64,000 bases of DNA, from NCBI GenBank assembly GCA_044226485.1, contig JBGAGY010000007.1, positions 397,453-461,452 of the forward strand, in the 5' to 3' direction. The stretch is from UBA6663 sp044226485 (GTDB taxonomy: Bacteria; Chloroflexota; Anaerolineae; Anaerolineales; UBA6663). Within the stretch, counting starts at the first letter, position 1, and every line of letters begins with the position of its first letter. The position numbers and the translations under genes are program-made. Shown here one piece after another: positions 1 through 6,674 of this stretch. The notes beneath the pieces are model-generated. The model had not been told where the DNA came from. It ran no database searches and saw nothing but the letters and a program-made list of their open reading frames with translations.

Positions 1-1
1 G

Positions 2-787
2 GCAACCGGCAACCGGCAGCGCAACTGGCCCGACATGAATTACCTCGAGCTGGTCGCCGACTACCATGGCCGTGGCATCGCCAACGTCACGGCGGCGCCG
101 ATGACCGACGCGGATCCGTCGGGCAACTGGACGAGTGCCACAGGGCCGGCGGACGTGCCGGCCGGCAAGCACGCCTGGGTGCGCCTGCCCGACTACGAGA
201 CGGCCAGCGGCAACAGCTACTCCCCGTCGTACGCGATCCTGCGCTCGAGCTACAGCGACCACCTCGTCGATCTCAAGAACGGCGTGTGGGCCAACGGCGC
301 CTACACCGGCGCGCAGGTGCGCCTGATGTTCATGCCCACGCTCAACAACCATGGGAGCCTGAACAGCCAGGATTACGCCGGTCCGACCAGCGCCGTGAAG
401 ACCCACATCGGCTTTCTGGAAGGCACGTCACTCCATAGCGTGGGCTATGGCAACGGGCACCCCGAGTCCGTCGGCGAGGCCGTCGGGCATCTGATCACCG
501 AGGTCGTCAGACCGACGTTCTATCTCACGTGCGCCGAATGGACAGGCTATGGCGACCGCACCAGCTCGAATGCGAGGCAGACGAAGACCGTCGGGCTGTG
601 CGCGGACCCGGTGACCCTCGACTACTGGATGTGCAAGCACGTCATGCTGCCGTGCCGCACCAGCCAGACCTTCATGAACGCCGACCTTAACAACAACTTC
701 CGCAAGACCCTGCTTGGCTGCCAGTCGAAAGGCGTGGGCACGCTCGACGAGGCCGAGATCGATCTGCATGAGGTCAGTCTGGCTTGA
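2..787 (+). CDS. Secreted-type DUF362-like protein, C-terminal part (truncated by window edge)
   Basis: The reading frame is open to the left edge, so the N-terminus lies outside the window; an ATG at 35 is available but the upstream residues read on naturally. The visible 250+ residues contain a GHPESVGEAVGHL stretch, several cysteines (LTCAEWTGYGDR, VGLCADP, YWMCKHV) and Asn-rich loops, and resemble the C-terminal half of large DUF362-type proteins, which usually also carry iron-sulfur or secretion signals. No catalytic residues can be assigned. The first 21 bases are a GGCAACC-type heptamer repeat, so an in-frame repeat insertion near this point is possible. The family call is a recollection of sequence style, not a search result. 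Confidence 0.5.
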   Translation, partial: ATGNRQRNWPDMNYLELVADYHGRGIANVTAAPMTDADPSGNWTSATGPADVPAGKHAWVRLPDYETASGNSYSPSYAILRSSYSDHLVDLKNGVWANGAYTGAQVRLMFMPTLNNHGSLNSQDYAGPTSAVKTHIGFLEGTSLHSVGYGNGHPESVGEAVGHLITEVVRPTFYLTCAEWTGYGDRTSSNARQTKTVGLCADPVTLDYWMCKHVMLPCRTSQTFMNADLNNNFRKTLLGCQSKGVGTLDEAEIDLHEVSLA

Positions 788-792
788 GAAAA

Positions 793-872
793 CGAAGGGC
801 GAGGAGCGAGGGGCGAGGTGCGAGGAATTGCTTCACGTTCCTCGCTCCTCGCTCCTCGCCCTTCGCTCCTCA
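793..872. repeat. Heptad inverted repeat, GCGAGGN type
   Basis: Left arm (793-827) is a run of GCGAGGN heptamers and the right arm (840-872) is its reverse complement, giving a hairpin between two convergent genes. The right arm reaches the stop codon of the minus-strand gene. It may act as a bidirectional terminator, although there is no T tract. Confidence 0.8.
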
Positions 873-1883
873 CTCTTCCGTTGCCTTGAGCACGCGTAGG
901 GCCCGCAGCGTGACCCACTTGTTGGGCGCTTTCTTCTGGCCGTAGTCGCCCCAGGTCTTGCCGCCGTAGTCGTAGTCGAGCGCCCAGCGCCCGTTCTCGT
1001 CCTGCTTCTTGCGGATCAAGGCCAGGGCGTTGGCGAGGCGCGGGTCTTGCCCGAAGCCGAGCCCCACGAGCGCCTCAACCACCTGCAGGATGTCGGTGAC
1101 GTAGAACACAGGGAAGCCGAACTTCCACCAGTTCGAGCTGGGGTGGTCGGCGTAGCCGTTCGGGTAGGCGGCTGTGGCTGGATCGACGCTCAACAGGAAC
1201 TCGGCCCCGCGCTGGATGGCTCGTTCGATCAGCGGTGTTCGAGACGCCTGTGGCAGGCGTGCGAACGCCAGCATCACCTTGGCGCCGCCCCAGGCACAGG
1301 CCATCCGATTGTTCGAACCGCAGGCGAAGCCTGGACCACACTTGCCAGCGTAGTAGTGCCGTGGCTCGCGCGCGCCGGCCGCCCCCACTCCCTCGCCCGT
1401 GACGGTGCGCGCCATCCACTCGAAGGCATGTTCGAGGCCCGCCGGCTGAAAGCCGAGTTCCACGAGCGCCCAGCAGAGGTTGCCCTGTAAGCAGTCGGCG
1501 GTGCCGGAGGGCGCTCCATTCGCCGTGAACTGCCCGCCCTCCGTCAGCGCATGGTTGACCAGATACGAACAGGCTCGTTCGATGCGGCGATCGACGTCGA
1601 TCCGGGCACCGAGCTGCGCAAGCAAGATGACCGACCAGACCGTCGCGCGGTACTTGGGGTTGTAGCCCGGACCACTGGCCTCCCAGTAGCCTTCGTCGTC
1701 CATGGCGTCAAGGACTGTCGCGATGGGGCCAAACCGATGAGCCTGGGTGCAGGCGTCTTGCAACTCCTGCTCATCGGAATCGAGCCCGATCAGGTCGCGC
1801 AGGGCCAGATAGCGAACGCCGGGATCGGAGGCTTCAGTCAACCAGGAGGGGGCGTTGGCGTGATTGTGAGTCGTCCGAGGCAT
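870..1883 (-). CDS. Prenyltransferase/squalene-cyclase repeat protein
   Basis: A 337-residue protein with alpha-alpha toroid-like repeats (for example GYWEASGPGYNPKYRATVW, QGNLCWALVELGF, NGRWALDYDYGGKTWG) of the kind found in terpene cyclase and prenyltransferase beta-subunit domains. The DxDD catalytic motif of squalene-hopene cyclases is not visible, so it is probably not a classical cyclase; in other bacteria such stand-alone repeat proteins are mostly uncharacterised. The start at 1883 was chosen because a GAGAGG ribosome-binding site lies 9 bases upstream; an in-frame ATG exists at 1907. It is convergent with the gene on its left. Confidence 0.65.
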   Translation of the reverse strand: MPRTTHNHANAPSWLTEASDPGVRYLALRDLIGLDSDEQELQDACTQAHRFGPIATVLDAMDDEGYWEASGPGYNPKYRATVWSVILLAQLGARIDVDRRIERACSYLVNHALTEGGQFTANGAPSGTADCLQGNLCWALVELGFQPAGLEHAFEWMARTVTGEGVGAAGAREPRHYYAGKCGPGFACGSNNRMACAWGGAKVMLAFARLPQASRTPLIERAIQRGAEFLLSVDPATAAYPNGYADHPSSNWWKFGFPVFYVTDILQVVEALVGLGFGQDPRLANALALIRKKQDENGRWALDYDYGGKTWGDYGQKKAPNKWVTLRALRVLKATEE

Positions 1884-2003
1884 GTGGCATCGCCTCTCGA
1901 CCATCAACGTGGTTGCTGTGGAAGATGGCTGGCCTCAGTGTAAGCCGGTGCGGGTCCGTTCGGGGGCAGACCTTCGACAGAGCGCTCCTGGTCGGGACGA
2001 CGC

Positions 2004-2975
2004 TCACAGGAAGTACGCCTCGGGGCGGTCACTCAGCACCTCCAACAGGCGCTGCCTGACGCGCGGGTGCATCGGCTCGGGCAGGGCGCGTGGGTCAGCC
2101 GGGAACCAGCAGGCTTGCAACGTCTCGATGCCATCGGGGCGCGGTTCACCAGAGACGTAGCGGCAGCGGAACACGGCCCCGGCGAACTGGGTCTGATCGC
2201 CGTTGGCGTACGTCACCTGATGGTCGGGGCCCGTATGGACGCCGACCAGATGCTCTGGTTCGCAAATGACACCCGACTCTTCATAGCCTTCGCGGATCGC
2301 CGTCTCCGCCGCCGACTCGCCCAGATCCATGTAGCCGCCGGGGTATGACCACTTGCCGTTGTCGGCGCGTTGGATCAGAAGCACCTGATGGTCGTCGTTG
2401 AGGATAATCGCTGCTGAGCCGGGTGTGATCAGAAAGCCGGCGCCGAACCGACGGCGAAGATCCATGATGTACGAACCGTCACTGAACACGTGTCCGGGGC
2501 GCGGTCGATCGAAGGTGGCCTGACCCGGCCGGCGGCTGTCGGCCAGTGCGGCGATATACCACGGTCGACCGAGCGTCGGCACAGTGTCAGGTTCGAACCA
2601 GGCCAGCCCGGCGGTTTCGTGGCTGTCTGCGACGCCGGGCGGGCCGATCACCTGGCATTCGAACACCGCGGCCCACTGCTGGGTTTCATCGCCATTCGGA
2701 TAATGCACGTCCCACAGCGGGCTGGATTGCAGCCCGACCAGCCGGGTGACGCGCGAGTCGTAACCCGTCTCTTCGCGGACTTCACGGCGGACGCAATCGC
2801 TCAACGTCTCACCCAGTTCGAGCATGCCTCCCGGCAGGCTCCAGGCGTCGGCTTCGAAATCCGTTCGGCGTTGGAGCAACACCCGGCCGGCGCGATCACG
2901 CACGATGGCTGTCGTGTAGACGAGCACCACTTTGGCGGACCCGATAGCGCTGCGTAGTCGCTTGAGATAGTTCAT
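2004..2975 (-). CDS. Double Nudix hydrolase
   Basis: The 323-residue protein holds two Nudix domains in tandem. The first Nudix box begins at GGMLELGETLSDC and ends REVREETGY (about residues 49-72); the second begins at GGYMDLGESAAET and ends REGYEESGV (about 217-240). Both keep the RE..EE core that binds metal and the diphosphate. Nudix enzymes hydrolyse nucleoside diphosphate-X compounds; the substrate cannot be read from sequence. The second half has a different loop after the box, so the domains may differ in specificity. An ATG start at 2975 gives a plausible N-terminus. Confidence 0.85.
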   Translation of the reverse strand: MNYLKRLRSAIGSAKVVLVYTTAIVRDRAGRVLLQRRTDFEADAWSLPGGMLELGETLSDCVRREVREETGYDSRVTRLVGLQSSPLWDVHYPNGDETQQWAAVFECQVIGPPGVADSHETAGLAWFEPDTVPTLGRPWYIAALADSRRPGQATFDRPRPGHVFSDGSYIMDLRRRFGAGFLITPGSAAIILNDDHQVLLIQRADNGKWSYPGGYMDLGESAAETAIREGYEESGVICEPEHLVGVHTGPDHQVTYANGDQTQFAGAVFRCRYVSGEPRPDGIETLQACWFPADPRALPEPMHPRVRQRLLEVLSDRPEAYFL

Positions 2976-3043
2976 GGCGGGCCATCATACCCGACCCGGT
3001 CTGCACTGAGTCGCTTCGTGAACCGCCAGCGGCGGTGGCCAAC

Positions 3044-3072
3044 TTGCATGGGGAAACGACCTCGCGTAAAAC
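3044..3072 (+). promoter_or_regulatory. Promoter of leaderless membrane-protein gene
   Basis: A -35 box TTGCAT (3044-3049), 17-base spacer and -10 box TAAAAC (3067-3072). The GTG start follows 6 bases after the -10 box, so the transcript should begin at or next to the start codon. Confidence 0.55.
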
Positions 3073-3078
3073 TACGGC

Positions 3079-4182
3079 GTGCGCTCCTCAACCTACGACC
3101 TGACCAACCCCGACTACATCGCCTCGAATCGCTTTGGGCGCCTGACGCCCGAACAGATGTCGGCCCTGAAGAACATGTATCTGTGGCCGTCGGTCTTTGG
3201 TCTGGGCCTCGTCGGCTTTTTCGGATGCAGCATGCTGGCGGTGTTCGGCGCCGTCGCGCTGAGCCAGGCCGTCAGCAGCCGTGGGAACAACAATGTCATG
3301 TGGCTGATCGGGCTGGCGCTGCTCTTCGGCGTCGGCATCTTTGCCGTTGCCATCGCGCCGGGCAGTCTGGGGAGCCTGTGGACCTGGAGCCGCCTGTCTG
3401 GTCGTGCCACAGCCGTCGCCGAGGGCCGGTTGGGCTGGCGAGGCGGTGCCTATCGCGGCGTCGTGGAAGGCGCCACGCTCAATCTCCCGAAGTCCGTGGA
3501 GCTCGCGCCGGGCGCGTATCGGTTCTTCTACGTGCCCGAGGCCAGGCTGATCGTCAGCGCCGAGAAGCTCCAGCTCACCCTGTCTGCCGACGAAGGGCGT
3601 GCCGAAGTCCTGCGGGCCCTGCAGGATGTCTTCCACTTCAATGCCGACGACCTGGGGCTCAATCAGGCGTTAAAGTTGTCGTTTAATCAACGCCTGCGCG
3701 TGTTGTTGGCCGCCGCCAATGGAGTGCTGGTGTCGTTCGGCGTCCTCGCGCTGTTTGCAGTCGTGCTCGCGGCCTACGTCTGGTTGTCGGGCGGCCTGTC
3801 GGCTCTGACGGGGCTCCGTGCCATCATCCTTCCGGTAGTGAGCGTGGTCTACGTGGTGGCCCTGATCGTCGTCACGGTGGGTAACCTCCTCAGGGCGTTG
3901 GAAGCGTTTGTGGGCAAAGTCGCGACGACCTCGGGCAACCTGATCGAAGCCGTGGAGATCGTCCGTTCCGGCCGCAACTCGACGAAGCACGTGTACTCGT
4001 ACGTCATCGGCGGCATGAAGTTCCGCGTGAGCCAGGCCGCGCATCAGGCCTCAATCGAGAACCAGTCGTACCGCGTGTTCTACCTTGCGCGCTCGGAGCG
4101 GATCCTCAGTATGGAGCCGCTGTCCGGGGATGCGGGCATGGGGGCCGTGTCGATGCCGGCGAGCGCGGCAGGCACTTTCTAG
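3079..4182 (+). CDS. Four-TM membrane protein, paralogue 1
   Basis: I do not recognise the family. The 367-residue protein starts with a GTG in the motif RSSTYDLTNPDYIASNRFG, has two hydrophobic segments near residues 40-65 and 75-95, a soluble central domain with PGAYRFFYV, two more membrane segments near 210-235 and 245-270, and a C-terminal domain that ends with a YRVFYLARSERILSMEP stretch. It is clearly paralogous to the next gene over its full length. The lack of a ribosome-binding site and the close -10 box point to leaderless translation. Confidence 0.75.
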   Translation: MRSSTYDLTNPDYIASNRFGRLTPEQMSALKNMYLWPSVFGLGLVGFFGCSMLAVFGAVALSQAVSSRGNNNVMWLIGLALLFGVGIFAVAIAPGSLGSLWTWSRLSGRATAVAEGRLGWRGGAYRGVVEGATLNLPKSVELAPGAYRFFYVPEARLIVSAEKLQLTLSADEGRAEVLRALQDVFHFNADDLGLNQALKLSFNQRLRVLLAAANGVLVSFGVLALFAVVLAAYVWLSGGLSALTGLRAIILPVVSVVYVVALIVVTVGNLLRALEAFVGKVATTSGNLIEAVEIVRSGRNSTKHVYSYVIGGMKFRVSQAAHQASIENQSYRVFYLARSERILSMEPLSGDAGMGAVSMPASAAGTF

Positions 4183-4204
4183 CTCCGGCGCCGTCTGGCG
4201 CCCA

Positions 4205-4234
4205 TTGGAGTCTCTTCCAGATCGGCCATACTCT
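4205..4234 (+). promoter_or_regulatory. Promoter of leaderless paralogue 2
   Basis: -35 TTGGAG (4205-4210), 18-base spacer, -10 TACTCT (4229-4234); the ATG is 5 bases beyond the -10 box. This suggests the second paralogue has its own promoter and a leaderless mRNA. Confidence 0.5.
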
Positions 4235-4239
4235 ATCCC

Positions 4240-5310
4240 ATGCGCAGCGGCGTCTACGACCTCACCCAGCCCGACTTCGTCTCCGCCAACCGCTACGGCC
4301 AGCTGGCGCCACAGCAGCTCGACGCCTTCAAGGCCGCTTACCTGTGGCCCGGCATCGGCTTCCTGGTGCTCGGGATCCTGTTCGGCGGCGTCTTCCTGGT
4401 GCTGACAGGCGGCATGCTCGTCAGTTTGCTCGCGGAGGGCGACGAGGAGTGGTGGATCGCGTTGATCTTCCTGGTCTTTCCTGTCGTTTTGGGCGGCAGC
4501 TTTCTTTTCGGCGGGGCGCGCAATCTGTGGACGTGGTATCGGATGTCGACGCCGAGCTCTCTGGCAACAGCCGAAGGCCGCCTGGTCTGGCGGCGCAACA
4601 ACTACCGCGGTGAGATCGAGGGCGCGAACCTGTCTCTGCCCGGCTCGACGGAGCTTACACCGGGAGCCTATCGCTTCTTCTATGTGACGGGCGTCAACAT
4701 CGTAGCCAGCGCCGAGAAACTCAGCTTGAGCCTGACGTCAAACGACGAGCAGGAGGAGCTATCGCGGGCGATGCGCGATGCGCTGGACTTCACGCCGGAG
4801 GATCTCGACGCCAACAAAACGCTGCAGCTATCGGGACGACAGCGCAATCGCATGATCTTCAGCGTCATCGGCCAGGCGATCTTTCTGGGGATCCTGGTGC
4901 TCACGCCGGTGATCGGGTTCGGCGTGTACTGGCTCAGTGAGGGCCAGATCCGGATTGACGGCTCCGACTATTTCCCGATTCTGTTTGTTGGTGCGGTGCT
5001 GTTGATCATCGATATCGCGATCCTGGCGTCCATCATCTCAGGCGTGCGCGAGGCCTTTGGGGGCACCGTCGAGTCGGTCACGGGCTACCTCGACGAGCGG
5101 ACCGAGGTCCGGGGCAGCGGCAAGAGCCGCCGGACGTACTACTACTACATCGTCAACAATCAGAAGTTCACTGTGACGCCCGCCGCTCACAAGGCGTCGA
5201 TCAAGAACCTGCGCTACACCCTCTACTACCTGCCGAAGTCCCGCAAGGTGGTCAGCGCCGAGCCGATCCCCTCCACGCCTTCCGACGAGGGCTACGCTCG
5301 TTCGAACTAG
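4240..5310 (+). CDS. Four-TM membrane protein, paralogue 2
   Basis: This 356-residue protein shares the architecture of the gene before it: N-terminal RSGVYDLTQPDFVSANRYG, two membrane segments (about 40-65 and 75-95), a PGAYRFFYV signature in the soluble middle part, two further membrane segments (about 205-230 and 245-268), and a C-terminal AAHKASIKNLRYTLYYL block. The conserved N- and C-terminal blocks define a small family I cannot name. The two genes arose by tandem duplication but each keeps its own promoter. A structural or signalling membrane role is possible but nothing in the sequence fixes it. Confidence 0.75.
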   Translation: MRSGVYDLTQPDFVSANRYGQLAPQQLDAFKAAYLWPGIGFLVLGILFGGVFLVLTGGMLVSLLAEGDEEWWIALIFLVFPVVLGGSFLFGGARNLWTWYRMSTPSSLATAEGRLVWRRNNYRGEIEGANLSLPGSTELTPGAYRFFYVTGVNIVASAEKLSLSLTSNDEQEELSRAMRDALDFTPEDLDANKTLQLSGRQRNRMIFSVIGQAIFLGILVLTPVIGFGVYWLSEGQIRIDGSDYFPILFVGAVLLIIDIAILASIISGVREAFGGTVESVTGYLDERTEVRGSGKSRRTYYYYIVNNQKFTVTPAAHKASIKNLRYTLYYLPKSRKVVSAEPIPSTPSDEGYARSN

Positions 5311-5452
5311 CGAGGGGCGAAAAGCGAGGGGCGAAGGGCGAGAGGCGAAGGGCGAAGTGCGAGGGGCGAGGGGCGACGATTGATCACTGATCCACCATCG
5401 CCGCCCTTCGCCTCTCGCCCTTCGCCCCTCGCCTCTCGCCCCTCGCCCCTCG
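5311..5452. repeat. Long heptad inverted repeat, GCGARRN type
   Basis: At least nine consecutive heptamers of the form GCGARRN run from 5311 to about 5376, followed by a short spacer and the inverse array to 5452. It fills the junction between two convergent genes. Confidence 0.9.
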
Positions 5453-5453
5453 A

Positions 5454-6029
5454 CTACGCCGCCCTCCCGTTGTAAATCGGGCCGCCGTTCGTGGCGTAGG
5501 CCTCAAGCACTGCCAATGCCTCAGTTCGCAGCACGTCACAGCAGACTTTGATGCCGCGCTTCTCGAGCTCACCCGGCCAGTCGGTGGGTTTTGGCCCCTC
5601 GTCGAAACCAATGGCGCGCGCATCGGCGTCGCGGGCACCGCAGTAGAGGGCGCGCACGCCCGACCACAGCGTAGCGCCCAGGCACATGGTGCAGGGCTCG
5701 GTGCTGGCGTAGAGCTCGTAGCTGCCACGTGTCGCGAGGTCGTGAGTGCCCAACGCCTGGCCCGCCAGCGCCACGGCGACGACCTCGGCGTGCAGGACCG
5801 CGGACTGGTGGCTCACGACGAGGTTGACCCCGACCGCCACCAGCCTGGCCGTCGCCGAGTCGAAGATCGCCGAGCCGAACGGGCCGCCGGTGCCCTGGTT
5901 GACGTTTTCGCGAGCCAGCGCGATCGCGCAGCGCATCCGCGATTCGACATCGCCGAATGTCGCCGGCTGCCGAGACAGCCACTGCAGTGTCCAGTTGGGC
6001 AGGTGTAGGCCGAGATGTGTAGGGACCAT
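5454..6029 (-). CDS. Cytidine/guanine deaminase-family zinc enzyme
   Basis: The 191-residue protein has the deaminase zinc site: HAEV near residue 80 supplies a His ligand and the proton-shuttling Glu, and PCTMC near 112-116 supplies two Cys ligands. The sequence after it (SGVRALYCGARDADARAIGFDEG) resembles guanine deaminases of the GuaD type more than tRNA adenosine deaminases. The ORF can be extended to a TTG at 6101, but a TATCAT box overlaps that extension, so I prefer the ATG at 6029. Substrate is inferred only. Confidence 0.7.
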   Translation of the reverse strand: MVPTHLGLHLPNWTLQWLSRQPATFGDVESRMRCAIALARENVNQGTGGPFGSAIFDSATARLVAVGVNLVVSHQSAVLHAEVVAVALAGQALGTHDLATRGSYELYASTEPCTMCLGATLWSGVRALYCGARDADARAIGFDEGPKPTDWPGELEKRGIKVCCDVLRTEALAVLEAYATNGGPIYNGRAA

Positions 6030-6107
6030 TGAGGATGTGGGGTTGGTTGAAAGCGTGATCGCCGATATCGAGAGAAAGGCGCGTCGGCGCCGATCACCCA
6101 ATGATAC

Positions 6108-6608
6108 TTATTTCCAGCCGTACGCCACTTCGACAAGGCTGCGGCCGCCGATGTCGATATTCTTCCGTTGAAACGCCACACCGCCCATGGCCTCGTAGAA
6201 GTGGCGCGAGGGATTGTCGGCCAGCACCCAGCACATCCAGGCGTCATGGCCGGCCTCGGCCAGGTGGCGTGCGGCGGTCTCGAGCAACGCGCGTCCGAGG
6301 CCGCGCCCCTGAGCATCTTTCAACAGGTAAACGGCATACAACTCGCCGGGGTAAGACGCCAGCCCTTCGCGCTCGGGGCCGCAGGCCGCGAAACCCACGA
6401 CCTCGCCAGGCCTCAACTCGCCCACGAGCACGATCGTGCTCGACTCAGGGTTTGCGAGCCCCGCGCGCCATTGCTCGGCGCGCCGCTCAGCCGACAGCGC
6501 CGCCAGGAACTCGTCGGGCACGATCCCGGCATACGTCGACCGCCAGCTCTCGACGTGGATGCGTCCGATGGCGTCGGCGTCGGCGACGGTGGCCTTGCGA
6601 ACGATCAT
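6108..6608 (-). CDS. GNAT-family N-acetyltransferase
   Basis: The 166-residue protein shows a GNAT fold: N-terminal IVRKATVADADAIGRIHVESW, the acetyl-CoA pyrophosphate loop QGRGLGRAL near residue 100, and a C-terminal beta-strand with HFYEAMGG. Such enzymes transfer acetyl groups from acetyl-CoA to amines; the acceptor is unknown. It lies between leuS and the deaminase on the same strand and is separated from leuS by a heptad inverted repeat. Confidence 0.85.
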   Translation of the reverse strand: MIVRKATVADADAIGRIHVESWRSTYAGIVPDEFLAALSAERRAEQWRAGLANPESSTIVLVGELRPGEVVGFAACGPEREGLASYPGELYAVYLLKDAQGRGLGRALLETAARHLAEAGHDAWMCWVLADNPSRHFYEAMGGVAFQRKNIDIGGRSLVEVAYGWK

Positions 6609-6672
6609 GGCTGGTTATTGGCTCTTGGTCCCTGGCTATTGAAAGCTCAATAGCCAAGGACCAATGACAAAT
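6609..6672. repeat. Heptad inverted repeat, TGGYTAT type
   Basis: Units such as TGGTTAT, TGGCTCT, TGGTCCC and TGGCTAT on the minus strand face the complementary CAATAGC, CAAGGAC, CAATGAC units. It forms a hairpin between leuS and the GNAT gene and may be a terminator for leuS. Confidence 0.7.
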
Positions 6673-6674
6673 GC

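Noticed and set aside
793..5452. CRISPR-like repeats
   Set aside because: Units are 7-8 bases, contiguous and inverted, without unique spacers or cas genes.
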